Of a DNA stretch of 64,000 nucleotides, positions 1 through 12,635 are shown piece by piece. Each line of letters opens with the position of its first letter. Positions within the stretch are counted from its first letter, which is position 1. The notes beneath the pieces are model-generated. The model made no database searches, was not told the origin of the DNA, and saw nothing but the letters and a program-made list of their open reading frames with translations. Source of the DNA: Baylisascaris procyonis. Its lineage: Eukaryota > Nematoda > Chromadorea > Rhabditida > Ascarididae. The DNA lies in assembly GCA_037389465.1 (NCBI GenBank), contig JAZARR010000266.1, positions 1,488,001 through 1,552,000 of the forward strand, in the 5' to 3' direction. A program made the position numbers and the translations under genes.

Positions 1-1094
1 CCGTCAACTTATTGCCATGTCCTCTTGAGTATCATCGTTTCCCGTTTTAATAGTTCTTGTTTTTTAGAACCTCCTATCAACACATTAACGGACCCTTAAA
101 GGATATCAAACAACATTTTTCAACGCCTTCGACTTGCCATTTTTCATTTCACTACGTTCTATGAAATAAATTGCTTGAATGTTTAAAATTTAAAAAACAG
201 TTACCTCTGAAGTTTAATACAACCAATAAACATAGTAGTTGCCTGGATATATGGATAAAAGAATTCAGTGGAAATTCATCAAATGCATTCTCTTCCATAC
301 ACTAGTAAGTAATAAATTCATCCCGTTTGTATTATCCATTACCGCTCGAAATAGGTCAATTTATTTAAAGTAACTAAATAAAGGCAACAAAACATCCATG
401 AAACATTGCGGTTAGAAACTTAAAAAGCCCTGTACATAACAGCACTCTGAGCTATTGTCCAGCTAAGAACTTTCAAATACTGGCAAAGTGATAACCACTG
501 ATAAAGCGATGAATGCCATTTTTGCTGATTTTCTCTTCTTGTACATTTTCCTAAATTTGCGTTGGCAAAATGCACTACATCAACACCCGGTTTGCAAATG
601 TGTGCCTATCTATTCGGTAGGTTTCGCTCGCGAACCAGTGAAACTGTAGAGTTGCGGAATTTGATGCATATTATGTTCATGAAGGATGACCCTATATCAC
701 CGTTGAGTTGATGCACCGATCCCGAACAGCAGGATCACAGAAAAACGAATCTTTCCTAGAGTGATCGCAGTATCACACATACTTATATCAGTAAGGATCA
801 GTCATAAAAGCATGGTACGATGGCAGCGTATACGAAGAACAAGGAATTATGGCTGAGTAAGACGTGATCATGCAGCACAAAAGCAGGAAAGGAAAGGATG
901 CGTGCTTGCACAAGGCGCCCTTTCCAGCTATTCCTTAATGTGCACACTTCATCACAGCCAATCGTTTTTATACAGCGACTAACCGCAAACTGCTCTCGAA
1001 CCACACTGTAATCACAAAAATAGCACAGAGGTGAAGAACCTAATGAAAATTGCGAAACGATACAGCTATGCACAAATACTGCAAGCGATCATAC

Positions 1095-4000
1095 ATTGTC
1101 TATGCGATGCCGACATTCTCGAGATTGAAGACCATAAGCGTTGTTCACCAAATGTTTGATGCGATAACGAGAGCAAACTTCGCCCACAGCAAGCACATCG
1201 TCTGGACCTCGAGGTGCAAAGCATGATGTTGTGCTCATCACCGCGAGTATCTAGGAATATCAGTATTAGGGAATGCGTAATCGCAAATAAAATATTAATC
1301 TTAATAAAATTCTGCCCTCTCTATTCAAATAAGACCTAAAAAGCCTTGTGGAAATTAACATTTATAAGCACTCTATTTAAAGTTACGGGGGAAGAATCGC
1401 GAATTTTTATTTGCCAATTCAGTTACCGTATGCAGCTTAGTGCCAATAGACTAGCACTCAGAGAAATGACTTCAAGCAAAGATGAAAATTGCTGAAACAA
1501 CCTCGTCATGCTTCTTCTTTAGCAGCTGAATCAAGCCATCTATATCTGTGGTTAGCGTATCGCTGTCTTCGTCACGAACGCAATCAATAATGATTGGCTC
1601 ATAACCTGCAACGAACCGATCTCTTCTCAACGAAATTTAAAAATTCAGACTGTTCAAGGATAAAACAGAAGGAATGTTTCTGCCAATGCAATCACAACAA
1701 TGTTGAATGAACTCCGCTACTGTGCATCACACCTAACCGTACTGAAGAATACTCCTACCATCAACATTAATACCAAACTCTGCAGGCCATACCTGGTACC
1801 ACTTGAGCTGTCATAACATTAAGCAGAAAAAACAATCAAAATTAAAGCCAACAGCAGAATGTAGGATAACACTGGAAACCTGGAATCGATGCTGTTTTTG
1901 TTTTTTTTTTTTGAAGGCGCCGAGGCTAGCTCGATGAATATATACTCCTTCACAGGCATCGTAAAAAAAATCGAGGCCTACTAAGCTCCCAGAATTTTTA
2001 AGAATGGACAGAAAGGGTAAGGGGAGGGCGGATGTCGTCTCAATGACAGCAAACAAAATTTTGCCGTTTTCAGAGTGGGCGTATACAATCTAACAGAAGC
2101 AAGCTTTCAACTTTCACATCAATGAATTTCCAAATAATGTGCTGCACTTTGTTAGCACAGCTAATGTGCTTGTTGAATTTTCAGCACATTCTTTGCCTTT
2201 ACTTATTGAAATTCCGATTGAAATTCACAGTACCGTTTAGGGATCAATCAGAAGAGAATTCATGACTAAAGGTGTAAAATTTTTTCAACCTCGCTCATGA
2301 AAGGGACATACCGCCGATGGCGACAATCAACCGCAAAGCATCATCTCTTCTCCTAAGAGGAGAAAAAGATCAGGTCATATAATTGAGGAAGTTCTCATAG
2401 GGACTCCACAGCGACAGGATTTTCCTCATGCTCTTCGCTATGTGACCGCCTGAAATACCCTCGGAAAGGAAGCGAAATGAAACACACGGTTAAATCCAAT
2501 TTGCAACTTTTTTCTATGCAGGCCTACTTTTAATCTAATTGTTGTGGCTGTTTACAAGTAACAAAAATGTTTACATATAATAAAAATTTGATATTCTACC
2601 AGTCCAGCAACCTATCAGTGGCACTAAAGATCATCACAGCATCAATATGTTGATATATATCGAAGAGGTATGAATGAACCTGTAACCTGTCATTCTTTTC
2701 GATTACGCCTCTTTCATAAGTTATGCAAATATCACCGCCAACCGCTCAAGAAGAACTATTGAGTGAAGTGTGACAGTGGAAGTGCTCTTTTTCAAATGCA
2801 TACCAGCAACAAAAATCGCTTTGAAACAAGAGAGTTGATCAATACGAAGGAAGACGACGTACTTCGCACTTGGTTTGCTACGACGCCATGAAGAAAGGCA
2901 AAACGCCAGACTCATGCCAGTTGCAACCGGAAGAATTAGCGTTCCACGAACATTTCCCATACCTAAACAAGAAGATCGAATTCGCAAAAATGGGCTAATC
3001 AGAAGAACATTTCAGGGTAACATTGTTTCAGGAACACTCTAAAATAACGGGATATCGCCGTTCTGACGCTTCATTTTGCATGGTCGTAACTCTCTGTCCA
3101 TAGCATATAACTGCTTTGCTGATATATCACACCAAGATAGCATATTACAACCGTTACAGTCTCAAATACTCAACGAGGCAAAAGCAAAACAAGCCAACCG
3201 AGAGACTCGATAACGTCTAAGGCAAGGGAGTTCGCGATTCTGGCCAACATCGACGAGCCGATCGCCTTTGGTTGCTGATCCGTCAAGTTGCCCGATCGAC
3301 CCATTCCATGAGCCAATCTGTAATAGAAATTATTTCATCCTTAATATCTGTTCTAGCAAGTTAAGTAAGAACTAATACAGCTTGAAGTGATCATATTTCA
3401 TCAAAACGGAAGGAGAAAGAAGAAAATGCGTATCGATATAGAATTCCCACCAATGTGAACGCTTCAAGAAGGAAGGAGTGTTGGTTCATGGAGAAAAAAG
3501 CGCAAACTGGGCAACTGAACCATTGCGTGATACCATATTTTATCAGTTAAACGGTCTAAAGTGTCTACGGGCTTTATTTCGATCATTCATGTCGAAGTGA
3601 AAATAAGAAAAGAAGCATACCAAACGAACTGGCAGCATATGCGCCTTTGCCATCCTTTCACACAACCAACCGGTTTCAAAATTAATGAAAAATGTAGAAT
3701 ATGCAGAATAATGCTCTTATATTTCAAATGATTCAACTGTCCGCACAAATCCTCCACAATGAACTCTTTTTTTCTATAAGCCGACCGAGGCACAATGAAA
3801 ATATGGTTGGTCGTATATCGCTATAACGAATGTAAACAATTTTACTTTCAACTTCTAATCCCTAGAGCCCTTTATAGGAGATCGCTTTACGATGGGCACA
3901 TCACGTAACTCTAGCTTCAGTTGTTTTTGAACTGAAATTAACGAATAGGCAACAAATGAGCGCATCTGTGTGCACTGACGTCGCATTACCATTACGAACT

Positions 4001-7000
4001 TACATGAATCCAACTTGCATAAGCACAGAAATAATGCATGAAACTATCTTATGAACTATGTTACTGGATTTTGCTGATTACTGTATGAGAAGGAAGCCCC
4101 GCTGGGGTTACTTTTCTTATGGAATGTTATGAACTATATTCACCGCAATGTGGGGAGAGCTGGGGTCCCAAAAATCTCTCGTGGCGGATGGGATGTTCGG
4201 AGAGGAGGCGACCCCGTGGAGGCTCGAGAGTTGGAAAACGCTTGGTTTTATTAGATCATTATTTTATATTCGATGCCATTGTGCTGTATCGTATTCGCAT
4301 AAAATTACGAGGTGCTAGCAGTTTTTGAAAATTTGTGGTTTTGACGTATTATTGCATTTGAATGAAGCTGGTCTGATACAGTAATTGCGGCAGTCATCCA
4401 AAAGGCGCATTGCCGTCAGGAACCGTGACGTGCTCAGTTTGGCGCATAACATAAAGGTGTATCACCAAACGTCTTCACAGGAAATACTATCTATTCAGAA
4501 AATCTCTGGATCTAGAGGACTAAGTCAAGGATCTTGGAGGTTCATTTTTCGGTGGATTATCCAACACATATGTTATTTTAATGACCATCGTTGGCCACAA
4601 TATACGGGTGGGTAATAGGCAAGCTAAATAAGAGATCACTTTTCATTAGCGCAGTTGAAATTTTTGCGATAAAATCACTTGAAATGGTGTTACGTTAGTT
4701 GATCTCAAACAATTCAACCCAGAAAAACTTTCAAATGCTCCGATAAATTGGTGATTTCGAATTAGGTTTCCTCATATTGGATAAATTTTCAGTATGGATC
4801 ATTTAGTAAGCATTCTTAAGTTCATAATTAATCTCCTCTTAAACTTGAAGGGAGGGGAATAAAGCACAATTGTTCATGAGTTAATCGAATTATAACAGTG
4901 GTCAACTACTAATCTTCATCGGTGACGCATTACGGCCAAAGTCATACAGTTTTGAAGGGTGTTTTCGAAAATGTCATCTTTTTTATTTTTGACCTCTACC
5001 ACACCGTTACGTTGGAGCGTTGCGTTATTTAGTGGTCGAGTGCCTTTATACATACACAAAAATCCTTCGTAAACAATGCTGTCAAGATAAAGCGGTTTGG
5101 CGGATGTTTCAAAGTGCTGGAAAACGGTCAGCTTCATGATGGAACCATCTTTTTCATGGCTTGGTGTATCAGTGCACTAGAACGCAAAGTGTTCAATACG
5201 ACATCCGCAGCTGAAGTTTGAAAGATATGTCTGTGTCAGAGACGTTGGCGTGCATAGCTCGGTATAGTTGCTATGGAATTTTTGAAAATTGCCTACGAAT
5301 AAATAACGTTCGCTTCAGGAATGTTGTTATAAATATTTACGGCAGGTCTACATTGTTTTCGAGCAAGTAAGTTGGGAAATAGAGATACGGAATGCATGTA
5401 AACCCATGTAGTATACATACAAAAACACATTTGTACATATATGTATATGAGAAGCATATATGCACAAACAACGACCGTCATTATGATACGCTTTGAAAAG
5501 AATTCGAAAGAACACAAAAGGTCGACAGACAGGAACGTGTTTGAATCCCTTTAATAAGGCAACAATTAGTCAGCTGACACCTAAAGAAGAAAGCGGATTC
5601 ATTCGAAAAACGTTTAAGCCTATAATGTTACTTAAATGCAAACCAACACTAACCCCATATGCAACTCGGCCACAATTGACGACGCTATTCTTCCTTCTCT
5701 CTCGCCAGCACCAACAGGCATCTAAATTATATCGTCATTTAAGATATCTTCTTAAGGGTTTTCTAAATAAGATATTTAATTGAGTAAATCTTATAATGCA
5801 ATGTTCTTCACAGCGATTGAAACTCAATATACCCCAGCAAATTCGACAATCAATCGCACAATATTCAAAGCATCTTATGAACTACTAGAGATCCGATAAA
5901 AATATAAGCTTTTGCATCGTTCATTCCGTGAATGAAAGTGCCCATCGATGAGCAGAGTGATCCTTTTCCCCATAAATTTCGAACAATCATTAAGCATCTC
6001 TCTATTAAAACGCGAACTGCATTAAATGCAACCTTTACCTTATCGCAGCGATTGTTTGAATCACAGCATGCCAATTCATAGACGAAACGTCGAACTGTTG
6101 CTTCCGGAAGACCCTTTTCTGGCAATCTACCCTTAAAAAAATAAACTCTATAGTACTATGTATATTCCTGCAATCTCAATCATCCCACCAGTCAACACTG
6201 CTAATTACTCAAAAAAATAACAAAACAAGTGCAATGATCTATTCATATTTTAACCGGATCGACCACTCATACTTAACCATCTAACAAGTCCACTCCACCG
6301 CCCAAACTGCTCACAGAATGAGGATCTGATCCCTCTTAAATATGAATGGACAATCATCAAATGCATGAAAATTTTTAAGAGTGTTTAATTCCCTCCAAAA
6401 GGTGCTGAATCAACGTGAGGTCTGGTGCAGAAAATTAGTCTATAGTATAGGCTCTAAGCATTAAATTTCACAGGCCTATCTTAAGGGGTTCATGAAGTGA
6501 AGCTATTGAACAAACAGACACAAAAGCATGCACAGACACGTCCCAACAAAACCGAGTTGGAAAATACATGCACTATTAAAAACTGTTCGAATGCTTTTTT
6601 CAGAGCTCATGTATGTATCAACTGGTCGGAATCGTGGGAAAATAGAAAGGCATTCCATGTCTGTGATGTATGTTCCTACCTTTTGAAAAGCGACTCACCA
6701 CTTATATGAATGGACCGACCGCAGTTCAGAAAGAAAAAAGGCTCAATAGCTCGCATGATGGACGATATCAATGCTTGACGACGACACCAACGTATGATGC
6801 TTTAGCGGAGATTTGTTTTTTTTTTAATTTATTTTTTTAAGAACAGGAAAACGAGAACGGCTGCCAATTAGCTAAGCTTTGGAAGCAAAGATGTATAAGA
6901 CTACAACCTTTAACTGAGACAGAAGCAAATATCACGGAGAGTGATCAAACTCGCTAACAATAAAGCCTTTCAGTAAAAGTGGGCGTCGGCAGCCATATTG

Positions 7001-7650
7001 TTATGCGATGCCTAGTCTTTCACAGCTTTTCCGAACTAATGATGTTGGACACGTATCAACTTATGCAAAAAGATGGCTGTCATTTAGAATAAAACGATGA
7101 AGTATCGTTGAGTGCTGATGGCGAACTACTAAACAAATTTGAAATAAAGGTACACCGGTGAATTAATAAATCAGGTGGCGCATTAGTTGCGACATTGAAC
7201 GTATGGATCCTGCATGGGGCCAAAAAATTTTATATAAATAGAGGATGCTACTGTCCAAACCAATCAAAATTCTGCGGCTGAAAATTGGCTCAGTCCACCT
7301 TTCGTATGTGGAAAGGTAAATTTTTGGCTTTTGTATGGCTCAGTCTACCAATCTATCTTTCATTGAAGTATGTGGAGGGGTACTTCGCAGTAAAGCCATC
7401 GTAACCCTTGCTACATTACCAACATATGAGAGTATCGCACAGCAGTCATGGGAGAATATTAAAAGATGAGTATAGCAGGCCGTGAATGTGAAAACTAAGT
7501 GTGGAAATGCAACGGGAAAATATCATGGAAGTGTGGACAACAAACGTTTGTTCGAAGCATTGCAAGCATGCGATCGGCACATCGGGAACATCTCTCTATT
7601 GCAGCTTCCTCGTTGAAACTCTCGGTGATCGCATCCATCGGTACGTTCAT
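1095..7650 (-). CDS. SEPSECS: O-phosphoseryl-tRNA(Sec) selenium transferase (SEPSECS), 3' end off window
   Basis: PLP-dependent enzyme that converts phosphoseryl-tRNA(Sec) to selenocysteinyl-tRNA(Sec) with selenophosphate in the cytosol. Seven exons join in phase: 7650-7546, 6131-6039, 5721-5654, 3317-3199, 2962-2804, 1605-1499 (or -1502) and 1250-1095. The ATG at 7650 gives an N-terminus about as long as the human one. Family landmarks appear in order: CDSNN, GAGEREGR, HGMGRSGN, DQQPKAIGSS, PVATGMSL, RIDQLSCFKA, STTSCFAPR, HLVNNAYG. The arginines and glutamine matching human R75, R97 and Q105 (tRNA-phosphate and substrate contacts) are kept. The exon with the PLP lysine (around human K284) and the C-terminal third are not visible above position 1, so the gene runs off the left edge. 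No stop or frameshift is seen in the joined exons. The donor near 1500 is ambiguous by one codon. The 2.3-kb intron from 5653 to 3318 carries a retrotransposon-like fragment. Family assignment is very secure. Confidence 0.93.
4916..5198 (-). mobile_element. Possible decayed Ty3/gypsy RNase H-region fragment inside a SEPSECS intron
   Basis: A 73-codon minus-strand frame (5137-4916) follows an open stretch in another frame (about 5198-5138). The segment HFETSAKPLYLDS followed by YEGFLCMYKGTRPLNN resembles the start of the gypsy RNase H region, where the family has a HFDPSKPLxLxxDAS-like pattern. The frame change between the two halves, the loss of the Asp-Ala-Ser core and the isolated position argue for a decayed fragment. 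The resemblance is short and was judged by eye. It could instead be a chance open frame. It lies in the large SEPSECS intron and has no acceptor in phase with the flanking exons. Confidence 0.35.
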
Positions 7651-7672
7651 TGCATACTTTATTGCGTCATTC

Positions 7673-7674
7673 CT
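7673..7674 (-). promoter_or_regulatory. Splice acceptor just upstream of the SEPSECS start codon
   Basis: On the minus strand ACTTAACAG ends at 7673, 22 bases before the ATG at 7650. In nematodes an acceptor this close to the first ATG is typical of a spliced-leader trans-splice site. It could also close an intron in the 5' UTR. This is inferred from position only. Confidence 0.35.
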
Positions 7675-8050
7675 GTTAAGTGAACTAATACATGAAAACA
7701 TATACCCGTGATGACCATTACATGTACAAAAACAAATTTCTTTCTGTTATCTGATGCGATCTTACTAACGAGATTTGAAGAGATTTGCATAAATATGATT
7801 CATCAAACATTCAAATATGTGTTCTAATTGAAACGCAACGCCTATACATCTACAACAGATCAGTAACAGCTTAGCAGCACGTCAGCGCTAAGCGCTTTCA
7901 CCGTTTATGCAAATAGCATTATTTATGAGTGTTGATGTCTGCAGCCTACCATTCCTAACTCATGACTCAAGCAAGATACGACAACGAGATCACATAGGCA
8001 CGCATACGACATAAAATATCATTGTCGTCCAACGTGAATTGCCTCGAAGT

Positions 8051-8225
8051 GAATCCGCCGCAAACTACCCGCATAAACCTGCCGAATGCTATTCGAAGTG
8101 GATCTGCCATATTCTGCCCGGACTGGACCTGCCGGGAATTTCAAAAATCTGACACACCAGAAGTTACCCAAAGTAGACCTGCCACAAATTACCAAAAGCT
8201 GACCTGCCGGACTCTACAAGCAGTG
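8051..8225. repeat. 25-bp degenerate minisatellite, seven tandem copies
   Basis: Copies start at 8051, 8076, 8101, 8126, 8151, 8176 and 8201. Each is 25 bp and most begin GACCTGCC or a one- to two-base variant (GAATCCGCC, AACCTGCCG, GATCTGCCA, GACACACCA). The second half is A-rich, e.g. AAATTACCAAAAGCT at 8186. The period is constant although the copies have diverged. Because 25 is not a multiple of three, it is unlikely to encode a repeated peptide. Confidence 0.85.
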
Positions 8226-8635
8226 AAGCAGCTGGAATGTTGCCAACTTTGAGTGGATCTACTACGAACCAATCACTGAACTTTATGCGAATGTAATTCT
8301 CATCAAATTCTAGTAACTCTATCATTTCGGTTATTTTTTAAGGAATGAACCAAAAAATATAGCCATCAGGATGAATAAGAATTGGTGAAAGTCTGTGTGC
8401 TTTTTGCCACTATTCGCCAAGACCTCTCAGCCCAACGACCTGCTCATTTTTCAGACTTCACCGACATATATATAGCTGACAGCAGTTGAGTTGTTGACTC
8501 TCCGAGAGTAAAAACTCTCGAACGATAAGGAAACAATATTATCAACTCTGAGTGAATTGAGATGGATTATTGAGAACGAGTCTCTCGACTAGCATCTGTT
8601 AGTCGCCTCGGTGAAGAGACCCTGGACTGCATAAT

Positions 8636-8745
8636 TGCAGAGAACGATGGCACCCTAACTGCAAACCGCGGAAGGTCCGAACGGAACATTTGCAGAAAAC
8701 GACGGCACTCTGGCTGCGAACCGCGAACGAAGCTAAGCTCCTGCC
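8636..8745. repeat. 55-bp tandem duplication
   Basis: Two adjacent units start with TGCAGAGAACGATGGCAC at 8636 and TGCAGAAAACGACGGCAC at 8691. Both continue with a CTGCRAACCGCGRA segment. The spacing is exactly 55 bp and similarity is high over about 45 bp. The unit is more GC-rich than its surroundings. Nothing coding is recognised here. Confidence 0.75.
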
Positions 8746-8804
8746 CCACATTGCGTACGCATCACTACTGCATTCTGCACTCTGCAACTGGAAAACATAA
8801 TAAA

Positions 8805-9029
8805 AACATGCAAGTTCTCCCGTTATTAACCTGTATTGTCGATTTAATGCCCAATGCGATTGAAGGAGACGAAGTGCACTCGCTGGATGGGCCTGCGATA
8901 AAGCCGATGGGAAATTTCCCTCAAATAACAGCTATGGAAAAAGTCAGAGACTCCGATATCTGCGAGAAACTTGCTCGAAATAAGCAGAAATATGTCAACG
9001 GTCCCTCGAATGTTTCAACGCGTGAATGA
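8805..9029 (+). other. Unassigned coding-like open frame
   Basis: A plus-strand frame from an ATG at 8808 to a stop at 9029 reads like protein in its lower half (GDEVHSLDGPAIKPMG, then SDICEKLARNKQKY). I recognise no family. There is no clear acceptor or donor tying it to a gene, and all firm genes in the window are on the other strand. It could be a TE remnant, since a gypsy RT relic starts about 480 bp to the right, or a chance frame. Confidence 0.2.
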
Positions 9030-9507
9030 CGGTGTAGCACCATCTCTCCGGGTAATGACTTCTAGATTGAAGGTCAGGATTTGTCCTTGTCATGTGTGCG
9101 TAACGCTAGCTGGTACATCAAACATCAGCGGCGCATGCATCCCAATTCGAAGGCTATCAGTTTTTGTAATTATCCACCATTCGCCTTCGATTCTTATCCG
9201 GCATAGCATGTAATATCCGATCTGATATCGAGGGCTTGCTCACAAAATCACATGTAGTTAGCCGCATGCACGATTGATGAGAGAGTGAAATCCTTGGCTC
9301 GGCCATGCCATGGCCCATGTGACATGATCACGAAATATTCGAATACAGAAAGTGTCCTCTACTGACTCCACATGCACTTTCTCCTGCTATCATTGAAAAT
9401 TCTGTTCGGAATGACCATTTAGAGATGCGCGTGACTCCGAAGACGTGGAAAACACACCATTGTACTTCACCGTGTGAAGAAACTCTCAGGCTTAGAGGTA
9501 TTTCCTG

Positions 9508-10044
9508 CTATCGGCCTCTTAAAGCTGCTCCCGTCTTCTTTAGATCGGCTTTGATTCCTTTCAAGTTTAAGATGCGACCAAGATTCTCCACGCATTCTTG
9601 TGAAATGGACGCTTTTTTCTTTGGATTGAATTCATGATGCGCTAGTCGTCTGCAACATTTTCCGAAGTTTCCAAATGCCCCACGTCTAATGTTCTGATTG
9701 GCGAAGTAATCTGCAGTGTGTGGGATTCCTGCCACTACACATAGTCCACTGAAATATATTCCTGCTAATATCCATAGTCCAAAGACGCAGGAGCTACTCC
9801 AAATGGCAGCCGATTTGTACATAGGCAGTCCATGTTGCGTATTGATGAAGAAGATGCTTTTTAGCTCCTCATCCGGCTCCTTTTGGATATACACTTCCGA
9901 GAAGTGCAGTTTTGGGTACTTTTTATTACCCTTCAAAATTTGAGAGAGATCCTTTGGCATCGAGATCGAATATAATTGCCCACAGAAGCACTTCGAAACG
10001 ATGTGGATGATCGCAAAATTGTTATTTTTTTTCTGCTTATAAAA
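9508..10044 (-). pseudogene. Decayed Ty3/gypsy-type reverse transcriptase relic
   Basis: A 187-codon open frame (10071-9508) looks like a host gene, but its content is retrotransposon RT. In order it shows MPKDLSQIL (palm start), PKLHFSEVYIQKEPDEE (for FSKLDLSDAYxQxxxDEE) and FFINTQHGL (for INTHxGL). A shifted frame then carries RLPFGVAPAS. The first frame resumes with VVAGIPHTADYF (for AGIPGVAxYLDDI) and ends with FNPKKKASI and ENLGRILNLKGIKAD. The catalytic YxDD motif is lost (YFANQ) and the fingers/palm part needs a frame change, so it cannot be an active polymerase. A TM-like stretch in the naive translation is just the out-of-frame part. It sits about 100 bp downstream of the TMEM144-like stop codon, on the same strand. 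Confidence 0.8.
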
Positions 10045-10077
10045 CTGTAGGAATAGAAAAGTGAAACTCATTAAAAG

Positions 10078-10083
10078 TTTATT
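10078..10083 (-). terminator. AATAAA polyadenylation signal for the TMEM144-like gene
   Basis: AATAAA on the minus strand lies 62 bases beyond the TGA at 10148-10146. This is a normal distance for a short nematode 3' UTR. It is the only good match between the stop codon and the retrotransposon relic. Confidence 0.5.
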
Positions 10084-10145
10084 TTGTAAGTTATATGTTC
10101 AAAGAATTTACTAAACCCGCACAAGTGTACACAAATATGCATAAA

Positions 10146-12594
10146 TCATAATGTGACTTTTTTTGAAACAGCAATGAGAGCTGATCCAGCAAGCGTCGCG
10201 CATATAGCTCCAATCATTGTCGAGATACTTCGTACGCCCTGAAATAGGCATTTTTTAACGGAAAATCTTAGAGTGTATTGTAAATTACTCATATATTAAG
10301 TTGGAATGTCTGATAATACCATTATCTTTCTTATCAGTTATCATTCGATGAGCACTCGATATAACTGGTCATTAGTCTCATAGCGGAGAGTTAACATATC
10401 GAATGATAACGAACAGTTAACGCATGTTTTCTTTTTGGGATGCACAATCCATAGCTGGCATATCATATGATACGAAAGCTCCGCACAAGAGCATCAAACC
10501 GATTCTTTCTAATTCTGAATGATTGCTGACTATTCACTGATTTAAAGAAAAAAAATGTTCACTATGACCAAAAATATCTTTAATTATAAAATATTCGCAT
10601 TGATTTAATTATGTTAAATTACAGAAAAATTTTTGAATGCGAAAAAGATTGAATGATAACTCGAATCATATCGATATACCTTAATTTCACGGAAATAGAA
10701 GACGCTCCAAAGAGCTGCTACTCCACCTGGTAGCACCGTAATAATGGGATATGCAATCGTTTGACTTAAATTATCATTGCTAACAAATAGTAAAGTCATC
10801 GCTATCGCCCAAGAAGCTCCACATACAATCGATGGTAATACTAATCGAGGGTAGATTACTGGACGACCACGCCTGCAATTCGAGGATAACCACTTAGAGA
10901 GTGCAATATTAATGCAAGCGCATAAACAACATAGCCGAGATGGCAATCAAAAAAGAGTAAAAGGTAATGCATCTTTCGTAATTCATTTCCACCGATTTGC
11001 GTCATGATAGTTGTCTCATTCATAACGGCCGCGAATGTCATATTCACTTATGAGGGAGATTTATGGTGAATTGTTTGCCGATGCTTATATGTTGCTTATG
11101 AAACTTATATGCTTATATGAAACATCAATCAATTCATCATCAAGATTCATCAACAATTCAGATGCTTATATGAACTAACGTAACGCTTTGCAGAATTTTA
11201 CAAAGTGACTAACGTACTATAAGAGACCGGTTTCAAATTTGTATATGCCCAGTGTATTTCACTTAAAATCTCAAAAAATATGCCCAATTAATCTCACTTT
11301 GGTGCCCTTTATAAATCCATTTATGATTGGATTGCATAGATATTGCAGCTTTCATTTTATGAGATTGCTGGATGACAACACAAATTCTGTTGGGCTGAAA
11401 TTGATAATACCGTATTGCAAGATTAATATTACAATAGATTTTCTATTCAAATAGTTAGAGCTTCTAAGATGAAAATTTCTTTCCGCAACGGAATATTAAA
11501 CGCCAATTTAGGCAATAGCCGATTAATAGCAATCATTAGAACGCAGGCTAAACATTGTTGATCCGACCTCTGTTTTCGTTATACTCCATCCTTGGATGTG
11601 TAATATTTACATTTATTTTCTATTCTTTGTTTAGAATCGATTGACTAAGGTTGAATATATGAGTATATATCTATTGTTTTATGAGTATATCTATTCTTCA
11701 TTTGCATATATATATCTATTGTTTTCACCGGTCACATTGTTTTTTCATTCTATCTCTTATTCATTGTTTTGAGGCGCTTCTTTATTATGAATTCACATCG
11801 TTAACATTATTTGATGAGCTTGTAATTAAATTATGAAAAAAAAAACTACTTTAAAACGGGATAACTATTCTGTGAGGGTGAGGCTCATTAATTATGCAAA
11901 CTGTTTGACCGACCAACAAGGCGACGATGAACTACAATTTACAGAGGCGTTTCGAAACTCATGGAGAGGGTAAACGTAGGCTTTGCCGATGAAGATGATT
12001 GGACAGCAATTCCGTTCGGGATTTTTTGTGCATCGTATCTTAAAGGCGTAAACTTGCGAACGGTGGGGAAGGTGGAAGGGCAGTTCACTTCTTGTGAGCC
12101 TCTTGACCTCGTCTTTTATTATGCTTGTGGCTATTTACACATGTAAATAAAAGAGATAACTGAAATATTAGCAGTTATTGTTGAGATGACTAAAAAAATA
12201 ATTCGAAAATCCCAGTTCATTCATTAACATATAAAAAGCATATGTGGTACTTTTAAAAAGACGAATAGAGAGGAAAAGTTGGATATCATTTCAATGGAGG
12301 CATCTCATTATGTGAAACAAAGATGTACAATAAAGATCAAATGCATTTGCAAAGTTTCAATTTTAATGGAAACACGAGAATTTTATACAAACTTACTTAA
12401 TAATTGCGTAAATAAAGAAAATGCTTGATGTTGTTAGAAGGATTCCTATAAAATAGGAAAACACATAATCGACACCACTTTTCGATGCGTTAACGAACTC
12501 TTCATGATGATCCTAAATTCATAAATTTGCATATTAAATTAGATTTCAACATTGCTTTATTAATATTTAAATGATTTATAAAACAATGCAAAAA

Positions 12595-12635
<41 letters not shown>

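Noticed and set aside
798..1073. 91-codon frame just below the last SEPSECS exon
   Set aside because: It does not contain the expected DxxVQSxDKNFxVPVGG region and no junction phase supports it.
2310..2450. Extra SEPSECS exons around 2.3-2.45 kb (acceptor-bounded blocks)
   Set aside because: The exon at 2962-2804 joins directly in phase to 1605 and continues the family sequence without a gap, so the blocks are intronic.
9508..10046. Second gene of an operon downstream of the TMEM144-like gene
   Set aside because: Spacing, AATAAA and acceptor looked right, but the residues are those of a decayed gypsy reverse transcriptase.
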